Shown: positions 45,035-53,451, counted from the first letter of the stretch. The stretch is 64,000 nucleotides of DNA from Bacteroides zhangwenhongii (GCF_009193325.2 NZ_CP059857.1:1-64000); one strand, 5' to 3'. Translations and numbers: made by a program. Notes: generated by a model not told the origin, from the sequence alone.

Positions 45035-45530
45035 TATATTTGCAACGGAAAATGATTTGACTTCCCTAAAAAATGATATGAAAAAGACAAAACTTGAAAA
45101 TCAGCAACAGGTTTGGAAAGGATGCAAAAAACAACCGGTCAGACAGCAAGCATGGCACATTCCGAAAATATGGTCAGCCGCCTATCGACACACCGGAAGA
45201 AACCTCTGCAATTCCTTTTAAAAAAATGAAGCCGAAGAATGAAGCATACAATATTCCACGTATCGAAAAAAGTGACTGCACGATAAAATGAAAGGCTGCA
45301 ACGGAAGAACAGACTTGCGGATTCTGCGGGGAGAACATAACCATACAGGCATACAGCCACTACAACTGTTTCCGGAAAAAGAAGATTATACAACCGGAAA
45401 AACAGAAAGGCATCCACTCGGAGAAAAGCAAGCAAACGATTGAAGCGGACTGCCGATTTAGCGGCGAAATATCCGACTACCTATATACAGCCCTAAAAGG
45501 CTGGGGCATATGGGTAAGCAACAGACTGCC
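45035..45530 (+). pseudogene. degenerate plus-strand gene divergent from ssb
   Basis: A -7 box TATATTTG (45035-45042) precedes ATG 45079, but no frame stays open. Fragments in different frames read KTKLENQQQVWKG, then PPIDTPEETSAIPFKKM, then TCGFCGENITIQAYSHYNCF, a Cys-x2-Cys zinc-finger-like stretch, up to about 45530. The second unit has an early stop (TAA after about 9 codons) in the copy at 48262. Likely a decayed small zinc-finger protein gene. Confidence 0.45.
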
Positions 45531-45735
45531 GGGCAAATAAAAGGAGAGTGGCATAGCCGCCGGAAAGAGGTTGTCTCGATGTGGCCGAAGCTCCGAAAGC
45601 AGACCGGATATGCCTCTCTCCTTTGCCTTCCCCATTCCTGGATTTCACACAATCACGGAGCCTGCGAGTGACTATGAGAAATCCTGAAACGGGGACAGTC
45701 ACTCCGCTGAAAGGGTGGGTGGGAAACATGTGACT
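45511..45735. repeat. diverged copy of the module's structured half
   Basis: Aligns with 44074-44290 at blocks such as GACTGCCGGG, GAGGTTGT, GCCGAAGCTCCG and CAGTCA-TCCG. The hairpin equivalent to GGTTTGCCC/GGGCAAACC is here GGATTTC (45640-45646) with GAAATCC (45678-45684): different bases, same pairing. At 48691-48733 the same element has lost about 170 internal bases. Confidence 0.65.
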
Positions 45736-45828
45736 TTCTCCAAAATAACAAATAGGGGTATAAAGATCTCAAAAGAAAAGAAAGCCGTTCCAGAAAAGAC
45801 TGGAGCAACTATCACCATCTACTGTTCT

Positions 45829-47106
45829 TTAAGTTAATTGCAGCAAATCCAAATCATCAGTGACCAATCCATCCAATACATGTTGGATTTTATCAAATAT
45901 AGCCTTATCTATGCCATACGTGGCGCATAACGATTGAAATTTGCTTACAGCATCGAACACCTGTAATATCTTCTTTTCGGGCTCCTCTACAAAATCCTCG
46001 GCAAAGTTGACGAAATCACTTGTAGTCAAGGCAGACCTTTTGCCCATCACGCCCATCGAATGAATGTGTGCTGAAGAATTTTCCCATGTATTTGCCGTGA
46101 ACATTACATCATATGCAGGTGATAAACGCCATACCCCTGCCTTATCCATGATAAACGATATGTTCTTATTATGATCATCGGATATACCTGCGACATAATT
46201 AAATACCATTCTGATAAATATCTGATCTTTGTCTTCCTGGGGAAGTTTCAGAGTCTCTGCTATCCAACACAGCTTCATATAATCATCTGCACCCGGCATA
46301 ATGGCCGCAAGGGTCTGACTAAAGAGCTTTTCTCCATTCTTACGATCAAATCTTTCCGTTACGAAATGATTTCTTCCATCAATTTCTTTCAGGAAGCATG
46401 GCATCATGTTGATTCCCGCCGCCTTTGCCATTTCGCTATATACCATTTCTATCTCTGTGGTAGGAGAGTCATCTGCTTCTTTAAATTTGATGATATACTG
46501 CTTAAAATTTTCAGGCAAATCCACCTGGCCGGAACGAAACTCTTCCGTTTCGAGATTATAGGCAATCACTGCCTTCGGGCGCATGCCACCGGCAGAAGTT
46601 CCAAGATATATCAACTTTTTCATCGTGAGGCTATCCTCCGGTGATATGACAGCAGCATCTCGATCATTATATATTTTAGAAGCCAAAGTTGCCAATGATG
46701 ACATATTTACTGACTCATGGATGGCATCATCATTAAATTCCGGTTCAAATTCCAATGCTCCCATAGCCCTCTTGCCAATATAAGAGAGCTTCAATAGAGG
46801 CAATGATTCCGTAACCTTTATATTATTATCCGTGAGCCATTGGTCAAATAGGGAAGCCCCCCATTTGTCAGGAAGCGCATCTGCAAGAAATTCCGGAAGC
46901 CCTTGATATAATTTATCTTTATTCCCATAGAAAGACGCAAACAAAGGGGTTCTCTTAGGGTGTGTGGAAGGGCATATATCATAATCTTGTTTCCTATATT
47001 CATCCGTAAATTGGAATACAGAACAATGCTTTTCAAAGTCCCAATTCAATTTGCCAATGCAAGTCCCCCACAGATATACATTCACTATAATCGGCTCTTT
47101 CTTCAT
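45829..47106 (-). CDS. hipA: HipA-type kinase toxin 3
   Basis: 425 residues, standard HipA length with no tail. Shows GTSAGGMRPKA, the catalytic motif ISDDHNKNISF and PAYDVMF. Its start overlaps the hipB stop by 4 bp. Base composition and sequence differ clearly from the first two hipBA pairs, so this is a separate acquisition. The operon lies between the two ssb-bearing direct repeats. Confidence 0.88.
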   Translation of the reverse strand: MKKEPIIVNVYLWGTCIGKLNWDFEKHCSVFQFTDEYRKQDYDICPSTHPKRTPLFASFYGNKDKLYQGLPEFLADALPDKWGASLFDQWLTDNNIKVTESLPLLKLSYIGKRAMGALEFEPEFNDDAIHESVNMSSLATLASKIYNDRDAAVISPEDSLTMKKLIYLGTSAGGMRPKAVIAYNLETEEFRSGQVDLPENFKQYIIKFKEADDSPTTEIEMVYSEMAKAAGINMMPCFLKEIDGRNHFVTERFDRKNGEKLFSQTLAAIMPGADDYMKLCWIAETLKLPQEDKDQIFIRMVFNYVAGISDDHNKNISFIMDKAGVWRLSPAYDVMFTANTWENSSAHIHSMGVMGKRSALTTSDFVNFAEDFVEEPEKKILQVFDAVSKFQSLCATYGIDKAIFDKIQHVLDGLVTDDLDLLQLT

Positions 47107-47441
47107 ACCATCTTACGTTTACCGTTAATTCTTTGTATTCTTTTACCTGTTTTTTCATTGATTAGGAAAGGGGAGTCTGGAAGTTCCGGAACCAAACCGA
47201 CAACGCCTTCAAGAGTTCCACTTATACGCAAAATCTTAAGCAATGTACTTAGGGCAATATCACTTACTTTACAAGATTCTATTCTCTTAATAGTAACGAT
47301 AGATACTCCTGCCTTATCCGCAAATTCTTGCTGGGAAAAACAGCAGCTAAGTCTTATAGACTTAACTCTCTTGCAGATTTCCTTTACAATACATTCATCT
47401 GAAAATTCGTATATTGTATATGTATCATATAATCTTTTCAT
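47103..47441 (-). CDS. hipB: HipB-type antitoxin 3
   Basis: 112 residues. HTH_3 domain CKRVKSIRLSCCFSQQEFADKAG, then VTIKRIESCKVSD, and a basic C-terminus. Antitoxin and repressor of the operon. First gene, with a palindromic operator just upstream. Confidence 0.85.
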   Translation of the reverse strand: MKRLYDTYTIYEFSDECIVKEICKRVKSIRLSCCFSQQEFADKAGVSIVTIKRIESCKVSDIALSTLLKILRISGTLEGVVGLVPELPDSPFLINEKTGKRIQRINGKRKMV

Positions 47442-47457
47442 AGAAAAACATATTTAG

Positions 47458-47480
47458 GTATCATTTTTGATACAAAAATA
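47458..47480 (-). promoter_or_regulatory. hipBA-3 promoter and operator
   Basis: GTATCA (47458-47463) and TGATAC (47468-47473) form an inverted repeat abutting the minus-strand -7 box TATTTTTG (complement of 47473-47480). Confidence 0.65.
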
Positions 47481-47542
47481 CCGATAAATCTGAAAATCAC
47501 CAAATTAAGAAACACTTTTTTTATAATCTTCTGCCGCATTAG

Positions 47543-47581
47543 CAAACGATTGAAGCGACCTTGTGCCGCTTCAATCGTTTG
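47543..47581. terminator. 15-bp perfect inverted repeat at the edge of repeat unit 2
   Basis: CAAACGATTGAAGCG (47543-47557) and CGCTTCAATCGTTTG (47567-47581). Corresponds in place to the ssb terminator of unit 1 and uses the same GATTGAAGCG sequence found at the unit ends. Confidence 0.6.
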
Positions 47582-48735
47582 ATTGCTTTTTCTTTTTAGT
47601 CCGGGGGTTCTTATTTTTCCGGAGTCGGGTAGAACTTAGTAGCTACCATCACAATGCGGTTACGTTTCTCCCCACTTTTAGAATCCGTCCATTCTTCCGG
47701 CTTAAAGTAGCCTTCAACGGTAATCAGTACATCTTTTTGCAGTATCCAAAAAGCATAGCGGTCTTCCATCTTACTCCAGGCTTCAACTTTCATAACAGAG
47801 GAAACAAATGTTTTTTCTTCATTTATCTTGCCTATGCGACTGACCACAATAGAGAAGTGTGCAACCTTTACTATTTCGAATAAATGGATTTCTGCATCCC
47901 TACAAATCCTGCCTGTTACTGCGAATGAATTTTCAATCTTTTTCATATCTCTGATTTTTTAGAAGTTAATTAATCAATTTTACAGTGCAATAACTGATTG
48001 TTGGCTTTGGGGGACACCATGAAAAAAGATATAAATACTCTTTTTATGCTGGCCGGAAAAAGGAAGATTTGTAACTTTTTTATTGGTGAAGATGGCAACG
48101 AATAATTCGGGTTAAATACGCTTTTTGTGCAAGGCAAAAAAAGGAAGATTTCAGACGAATAACAACGTGGTGTTTGTGAATCGTCCCCTTATCCCCGTAA
48201 AAGGGGTTAGCAACAATCTATATTTGCAACGGAAAATGATTTGACTTCCCTAAAAAATGATATGAAAAAGACAAAACTTGAAAATCAGTAACAGGTTTGG
48301 AAAGGATGCAAAAAACAACCGGTTAGACAGCAAGCATGGCACATCCCGAAAAGATGGTCAGCCGCCTATCGACACACCGGAAGAAACATCTGCAATTCCT
48401 TTTAAAAAAATGAAGCCGAAGAATGAAGCATATCATATTCCACGTATCGAAAAAAGTGACTGCACGATAAAATGAAAAGCTGCAACGGAAGAACTGACTT
48501 GCGGATTCTGCGGGAGAACATAACCACACAGGCATACAGCCACTACACCTGTTTCCAATAAAAGAAGATTACACCACCGGAAAAGCAGAAAGGCTCCACT
48601 CGGAGAAAAGCAAGCAAACGATTGAAGCGGACTGCCGATTTGGCAGCGAAATATCCAACTACCTATCTACAGCCCTAAAAGGCTAGGACATATGGGTAAG
48701 CAACAGACTGCCGGGCAGTCACTCCGCTGAAAGGG
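47566..48735. repeat. repeat unit 2, duplicate of 44355-45735
   Basis: Nearly identical to unit 1 over ssb ends and about 700 bp of upstream sequence. Both units carry 25-bp near-perfect inverted ends (44355-44379 with 45424-45448; 47566-47590 with 48606-48630), each with one or two mismatches. Homology runs past the right end into the remnant structured element at 48691-48733. The two units flank hipBA-3 as direct repeats. Confidence 0.75.
47611..47946 (-). CDS. ssb: single-stranded DNA-binding protein, diverged copy in unit 2
   Basis: 111 residues. The first 12 residues (MKKIENSFAVTG) and the stretch YFKPEEWTDSKSGEKRNRIV to KFYP are the same as in the ssb at 44364, but the central 60 residues differ strongly (for example VSSVMKVEAWSKMEDRYAFW). 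The tail is cut by an early stop; the downstream DNA still resembles the Lys-rich end. Mosaic divergence suggests recombination between ssb alleles, or decay. Confidence 0.7.
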   Translation of the reverse strand: MKKIENSFAVTGRICRDAEIHLFEIVKVAHFSIVVSRIGKINEEKTFVSSVMKVEAWSKMEDRYAFWILQKDVLITVEGYFKPEEWTDSKSGEKRNRIVMVATKFYPTPEK

Positions 48736-48780
48736 TGGGTGGGAAAAAACTAAGTGGACGCAAAAAACAACCTTACCATT

Positions 48781-48798
48781 GGGGGATAAACTTCCCCC
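48781..48798 (+). terminator. short GC hairpin
   Basis: GGGGGA (48781-48786) with TCCCCC (48793-48798), followed by TATTTT on the plus strand. Lies just past the DUF3990 gene's stop. Confidence 0.45.
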
Positions 48799-48819
48799 TA
48801 TTTTCACTTCACATATTCT

Positions 48820-49302
48820 TTACCCCACTTCAATTGATTCAACAAACTTCAACAACAAAGCGACTGTTACCGTATGAAATGAAAGCTGATTGAACAACTT
48901 ATGCGCTTTCAGCATCTCAATAGCGGCTTCAGCCGTAACAACTCTCTGTTCATAAAGCCGAATTGTCGCATATAACTGGTCATTTGCGACAGGCCCCATT
49001 ATTAGGTCATAGTCACCGTTTTCTCTTCCTCTGCGGTTGTTGACAACAAACTCCAGCCATTCTTTTGTCGCACCCATAAACCGAAGAACCGGATATTCCC
49101 TATCAAGAATATCATCGGGAACTTCATAAACAGAGACGATTGCTTTTTCGCTCTGTTCCCTGTTCTTCTTCAACAAAGCCCATTTTTTTGCTTGTTCAAA
49201 GTTGGTTGTCGTATAAAATCCCTTCCCAAAGTCCGTAGCCTTCCGTCCTTTCTGTATATTAGGGCGTTTCACGGTAACTGTAGATCCATGAAATAGTCTC
49301 AT
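48820..49302 (-). CDS. DUF3990 ADP-ribosyltransferase-like toxin
   Basis: 160 residues. The start LFHGSTVTVKRPNI, then ATDFGKGFYTTTNFEQAKKWA follows the DUF3990 pattern, a compact ADP-ribosyltransferase fold with the H-G and Y-x-T-x2 strands. Proteins of this kind are found as toxins next to DUF3791 genes. The start overlaps the DUF3791-like gene by 4 bp, antitoxin first, as expected for such a pair. The target is unknown. Confidence 0.8.
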   Translation of the reverse strand: MRLFHGSTVTVKRPNIQKGRKATDFGKGFYTTTNFEQAKKWALLKKNREQSEKAIVSVYEVPDDILDREYPVLRFMGATKEWLEFVVNNRRGRENGDYDLIMGPVANDQLYATIRLYEQRVVTAEAAIEMLKAHKLFNQLSFHTVTVALLLKFVESIEVG

Positions 49303-49748
49303 TTTCTTTTATTGATATAAGTCGTTATAGTATCTAATATATATTCGGGGTCTTGGGTATGAAGCATTTCAAAAGTCTCATCCAAAAAATCAAAAACCCC
49401 ATAGTCCGAAAACAACAACAAGGTTTCTTCCGCACTTTGTTTCTTTTCCTCCCTATAATTCTCAATGCAGAACATCTTGAAAAGCAGGATCTTCGTGTCA
49501 CCGTTATACCGTCGTTTTTCTTCTGTTTTTTCCTTCTCCAATGTTTCATAAAGCGACAATGTACTTGAATACCATAACTTGGTACTCTTATCCAGCAAAG
49601 ATTTATACAACTTGGAAGAATATATATAATACAGTGCATCGCCTAAAGGCAATGCCTTTTTCTTCATGACCAGTTCTACCAGCTCTCTCATCACGAATGG
49701 GAGCATGGTTGAGTCAAGTTCTCCTTGATTTTTATGAGTAATTTCCAT
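49299..49748 (-). CDS. double DUF3791-like antitoxin candidate
   Basis: 149 residues. The N-terminal half (VMRELVELVMKKKALPLGDALY, then YKSLLDKSTKLWYSS) and the C-terminal half (FKMFCIENYREEKKQSAEETLLLFSDYG, then FEMLHTQDPEYILD, read in parts) each resemble a DUF3791 protein, which is normally about 70 residues. It therefore looks like a fusion of two antitoxin-type units that are separate genes elsewhere. Coupled to the DUF3990 toxin. Confidence 0.7.
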   Translation of the reverse strand: MEITHKNQGELDSTMLPFVMRELVELVMKKKALPLGDALYYIYSSKLYKSLLDKSTKLWYSSTLSLYETLEKEKTEEKRRYNGDTKILLFKMFCIENYREEKKQSAEETLLLFSDYGVFDFLDETFEMLHTQDPEYILDTITTYINKRK

Positions 49749-49761
49749 ATTCTTGTTGTTA

Positions 49762-49923
49762 TTACTTTAGCATATTTTCGAAAACACCTTCTTCACAGTT
49801 CTTTATACACACCTGACACTCGGCCACCACTTCTCTTAATATTCGGGCACATTCTTCATTCGAATGCCCTTGCAGTAATTCATAGGCATATCGCATCAGT
49901 TCATTAGCTTCCATTGTTTCCAT
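49762..49923 (-). CDS. small helical protein of the DUF3990 operon
   Basis: 53 residues (METMEANELMRYAYELLQG, then ECARILREVVAECQVCI). Begins inside the end of the upstream 45-codon frame and ends 14 bp before the DUF3791-like gene. Likely the second gene of the operon. No family recognised. Confidence 0.55.
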   Translation of the reverse strand: METMEANELMRYAYELLQGHSNEECARILREVVAECQVCIKNCEEGVFENMLK

Positions 49924-50041
49924 CCTTATCAATAATATTCAAGTTCATCATTATTTTCTGCAACGACTCCATATTTGGAGTTCCTAACCAACACACACCT
50001 ATGCAAAAGGTCATATTGTTCTCTGTATCTGAAAAACGCAT
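49904..50041 (-). CDS. small leader gene of the DUF3990 operon
   Basis: 45 residues (MRFSDTENNMTFCIGVCWLG, then MESLQKIMMNLNIID). Its ATG lies 16 bp after the former -7 box TACCTTTG, now split by the IS4 element. Overlaps the next frame, suggesting coupling. Function unknown. Confidence 0.45.
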   Translation of the reverse strand: MRFSDTENNMTFCIGVCWLGTPNMESLQKIMMNLNIIDKDGNNGS

Positions 50042-50061
50042 ATTGTTTTACCTTTTACAAA
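50042..50061 (-). promoter_or_regulatory. left half of an operator split by the IS4 element
   Basis: ATTGTTTTACC (50042-50052) and, beyond the IS, GGTAAAACAAT (51387-51397) are perfect inverted 11-bp arms. The 9-bp centre TTTTACAAA is exactly the target duplication (50053-50061 and 51378-51386). Before insertion the minus strand read TACCTTTG across the centre, a -7 box for the DUF3990 operon. Confidence 0.75.
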
Positions 50062-51377
50062 CATTGTTGTCCCATTAAAATCTAAAAGAGTTCTTTGAAA
50101 TATTTGAAATTTAGTTAGTTACAGCGATTTTCCGAGCGAACGGACTTGAATTTGTAGCTTTGCATCAGATTAATCCGATGGCATATGTTCCAAGACAAAT
50201 ACGTTTTCGCTCAATTGGCTTCATTTCTGAATCGAAGTAAGTTTAACCGCATAGTCACCAAGTATGATGGTGATAAATATGTGAAGCACTTCACCTGCTG
50301 GAATCAACTACTTGCTTTGATGTTTGGTCAACTTTCTAATCGTGAAAGTCTGCGAGATTTGATAGTTGCTCTTGAAGCTCATCATTCCAAATGTTATCAT
50401 TTAGGAATGGGTAAAAATGTATCAAAGTCATCGCTGGCAAGAGCAAATCAAGATAGAGACTATCACATCTTTGAAGAATATGCTTACTACCTGGTTAGCG
50501 AAGCACGACAAAAGTGTGCTAATCATATTTTCAAACTTGGCGGTAACGTTTATGCTTTCGATTCGACTACTATTGACCTGTGCCTTTCAGTCTTTTGGTG
50601 GGCAAAATTCCGCAAAAAGAAAGGTGGTATCAAAGTGCATACATTATATGATGTGGAAACACAGATTCCTGCATTCTTTCATATCACGGAAGCATCCGTA
50701 CACGATTCTAAAGTTATGATTGAAATTCCTTATGAACCAAGCTCTTATTACATCTTTGACCGCGGTTATAACAACTTCAAAATACTGTATAAAATTCATC
50801 AAATTGAAGCCTACTTTGTTGTCAGAGCAAAAAAGAATCTCGGGTACAAATCCATCCAATGGAAACGTAGGCTGCCTAAGAATGTGCTTTCAGACGCAAG
50901 TGTATTTCTGACAGGATTCTATCCTAAACAATATTATCCAGAGCCACTTAGATTGGTTAAATATTGGGATGAAGAACAAGAACGAGAATTTACATTCATA
51001 ACCAATGCGATGCATATATCTGCGCTTCAAGTTGCTGAACTTTATAAAAATCGCTGGCAGGTAGAGCTGTTTTTCAAATGGCTCAAGCAGCACCTTAAAA
51101 TCAAAAGATTTTGGGGAACTACAGAGAATGCTGTTCGAATACAGATATATGCTGCTATATGCGCTTACTGTTTGGTGGCAATCATTCAACACGATATGCA
51201 ACTGAACAGAAGTACATATGAAGTGTTACAAATACTGAGCATCTCATTGACTGATAAGACTCATCTGAGAGACCTCTTTGATAAAACTAAATTTCAAAAT
51301 GACAAAGAACGATTCGGACCAAATGGGCCAAGTTTATTTAATTTTTAATTCGTCCCAATTTTAATGGGACACTAATG
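50062..51377 (+). mobile_element. complete IS4-family insertion sequence with 9-bp target duplication
   Basis: 1316 bp. Terminal repeats CATTGTTGTCCCATTAAAAT (50062-50081) and its near-perfect inverse ending GGGACACTAATG (51358-51377), 18 of 20 matching. Flanked by TTTTACAAA on both sides, the 9-bp duplication expected for the family. The duplication is perfect, so insertion is recent. Confidence 0.92.
50185..51348 (+). CDS. IS4-family DDE transposase
   Basis: 387 residues with an N-terminal DUF4372-like region and the DDE domain: AFDSTTIDLCL (first Asp), YYIFDRGYNNF (second Asp) and the YREK-like ELFFKWLKQHLKIKRF (Glu). Length and ends are intact, so the element is probably active. Confidence 0.93.
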   Translation: MFQDKYVFAQLASFLNRSKFNRIVTKYDGDKYVKHFTCWNQLLALMFGQLSNRESLRDLIVALEAHHSKCYHLGMGKNVSKSSLARANQDRDYHIFEEYAYYLVSEARQKCANHIFKLGGNVYAFDSTTIDLCLSVFWWAKFRKKKGGIKVHTLYDVETQIPAFFHITEASVHDSKVMIEIPYEPSSYYIFDRGYNNFKILYKIHQIEAYFVVRAKKNLGYKSIQWKRRLPKNVLSDASVFLTGFYPKQYYPEPLRLVKYWDEEQEREFTFITNAMHISALQVAELYKNRWQVELFFKWLKQHLKIKRFWGTTENAVRIQIYAAICAYCLVAIIQHDMQLNRSTYEVLQILSISLTDKTHLRDLFDKTKFQNDKERFGPNGPSLFNF

Positions 51378-51541
51378 TTTTACAAAGGTAAAACAATTAA
51401 GTAAAATTCATCTATCATTGCTTTTCATATTTATTGTGTCTTTCTCTTTTGCATCGGAAGTATTAGCACTTACAGCAACCAGACTGTATGACATCGCCAC
51501 GTTTGATCATACCGCTGGAAAACAACGATATACAATCTGAA

Positions 51542-52156
51542 TCAAAACAGATTGTATATCACCAATTTCTTTTTTTGTGCCTTGTTAAACGTATAAGAAG
51601 TTCCTCCGGCAGATTTTCCATCCCAATAGGCAATCAGCCTACAGGCGTGTGAAATCATGTAATCATTACGGTGGGCATAGCATTGGGCATAATAATATTC
51701 GGATAGAACTACCACCTTGTCGGCTTGGCGCAAAATATCAGCATACCTCTGTTTGTCCTCTTTGTTGAAATACACATCTTGCCCGACATAAGGAACAACC
51801 GCCACCAAAACCATATCGGGATATTGTTTCCTTTGTTCAAGTACGGTATGAGCAGCCATCATGTCAAATCCAACCGCACAACCAATATAGAAAAAACGGA
51901 TTCCATTCTCATAGCAGAAACGTACCTCTTCATTCAACGATACGGACAAAGCATATTTATTTGTTCGTATCGTTCTATGACCGGTAAAAGCAACGGACAT
52001 CATTTTCATCCATTTATCACGTGCCTTTCTACATATATCCAACGAACCTGCCGAAGTTTCATACACCATTCCATTCACCTCATAACGATAAGTGAACCAA
52101 GTAGTATCTCCAAAGATATCCTTCTGCTTCTCTATATAACTCTCTTTTTCTTTCAT
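51542..52156 (-). CDS. SLOG/DUF1273-like protein with a DUF3873-like N-terminus
   Basis: 204 residues from ATG 52156, placed just after the upstream stop. Residues about 1-45 (TTWFTYRYEVNGMVYETSAG, then ICRKARDKWM) look like DUF3873. The rest is a DUF1273/YpsA-type Rossmann domain: VAFTGHRTIRT, FFYIGCAVGFDMMAAHTV, VVVLSEYYYAQCYAHRNDYMI and LIAYWDGKSAGGTSYT. SLOG proteins bind nucleotide-derived ligands, in some cases as sensors in immune or toxin systems. Its partner upstream is a phosphoribosyltransferase. Confidence 0.8.
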   Translation of the reverse strand: MKEKESYIEKQKDIFGDTTWFTYRYEVNGMVYETSAGSLDICRKARDKWMKMMSVAFTGHRTIRTNKYALSVSLNEEVRFCYENGIRFFYIGCAVGFDMMAAHTVLEQRKQYPDMVLVAVVPYVGQDVYFNKEDKQRYADILRQADKVVVLSEYYYAQCYAHRNDYMISHACRLIAYWDGKSAGGTSYTFNKAQKKKLVIYNLF

Positions 52157-52157
52157 C

Positions 52158-52724
52158 TTATAACATACGGACAACTGTTTTACCTAAAAAGAAACCTCCC
52201 AAAACCTCACCTCCTATTTTTTCCAACTGACATGCGAAACGAGCATACGAAAACCCTTTTGTTAAAATATCGTCAAATACCAAGATTTTCTTACCCCGAA
52301 AAAAGTCCTTGTCAAATTCTATCACTTGTACTTTTTGAAGCGACTTGCTGTCAAATTTCTCGTGAATAGCCAAACGATCTCCACTGACACGTATATGTTC
52401 ATACGCATTGATAGCACCTGAAAACTTACACACAGCCGAAGCAAACCCCTTATAACGAAGTTCATTCTTATCAGCGGAAGAAGCCGGAACACAAGCAAAA
52501 ACAATATTCTTAACATCATCACCAAAAACTTGATGTAACTTATTCGCTATCATCCAAGCTATATTCAAATAAGCTTTTCCATCCTTAAAACTCCATATCA
52601 TCTTACGAATTTGCCATTCTCTTTCCGTTGCCTGCCGATATTGCATAGGAAGATACTCAAAGAAAGAAAACATCATCTTATGCCATTGTCTGTCTAAACT
52701 AGGATATTTACTCTGATGTGCCAT
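52158..52724 (-). CDS. ComF-like phosphoribosyltransferase
   Basis: 188 residues. The PRPP-binding loop is KILVFDDILTKGFSY (about residues 145-159), and VFACVPASSADKN fits the strand before the flexible loop. No zinc finger as in ComF. PRTases of this type act on nucleotides or nucleobases; the substrate is unknown. First gene of cassette 3, and its stop codon is 1 bp from the start of the SLOG gene, so the two probably act together. Confidence 0.78.
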   Translation of the reverse strand: MAHQSKYPSLDRQWHKMMFSFFEYLPMQYRQATEREWQIRKMIWSFKDGKAYLNIAWMIANKLHQVFGDDVKNIVFACVPASSADKNELRYKGFASAVCKFSGAINAYEHIRVSGDRLAIHEKFDSKSLQKVQVIEFDKDFFRGKKILVFDDILTKGFSYARFACQLEKIGGEVLGGFFLGKTVVRML

Positions 52725-52743
52725 AGTCTTTTATCTATTAAAA

Positions 52744-53416
52744 TTAAACTTATGCTTCAGCTAGATTTAAAGACCTTTTTTTAAACCCCTTTCCGGGATG
52801 GCCTTTTCTTTCTGCCGACTTTTTTTTTGAGCTTTCATGCCCCATCTGAGTTTATGAGCCTTTTTTTTACGGCACGCATCAATAAGGAAGGAGGGATTAA
52901 GAAAAGTTTTGGACGACAAAAAATGTTGGGGACAGCGAAGCCGTCCGGCGTTATTTTTTTCGGGACAAAGGGCGAAGACCGGAACTCTTTCGTATCCATC
53001 CACCGAAATAAATTTGCCGTTCAAAAACAAAGGATCTCAGATGGAGCTATGAAAAAAGCACATTAGGGGAGGCAGAAAACAAGGAAAAGGGCAGTACGGA
53101 AAGTAAAACAAGCCATACGGTTTTGCAAGCAAAACCATACTCCTATCTCCCTGCCACAAGTGACAGGGGGGAACGGGTTAGCAACGGACTGCCGGGACAA
53201 ACGGTAAAAGGAAGGGACTGCAATACGGAAGAAGGAGGTTGTTTCGGCAATGCCGAAGCTCCGGATGATGACCATTGCAATCCCGCCCACGTTTGGAACT
53301 TCTCTTTTCCGGTTTACCCATAATCAGCCGCATAGCGGATGATTACGGGTAAACCGGGAATGAGAACAGTCATTCCGATGAAGGGGAGGGTGGGAAAGAA
53401 TACTGCGTGAACGCAA
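52744..53416. repeat. repeated non-coding module, copy 3 (full length)
   Basis: Plus-strand -7 box TAAATTTG at 53009-53016. Structured half has GGTTTACCC (53311-53319) with GGGTAAACC (53347-53355), where copy 2 has GC in place of AT at the fourth pair from the loop side: a compensatory change. Inner arms TAATCA and TGATTA pair perfectly. One A fewer near 52783 shifts the minus-strand frame. Ends at GCGTGAACGC (53405-53414). Confidence 0.8.
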
Positions 53417-53451
53417 ATTAATGGGATTACCAGTAACTCCAAGCGTTTTTT

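Noticed and set aside
45094..45291. 65-residue plus-strand frame, repeated at 48278-48475
   Set aside because: It overlaps in a different frame the ATG that follows the promoter, and pieces of a zinc-finger-like protein continue in other frames. Treated as part of a decayed gene.
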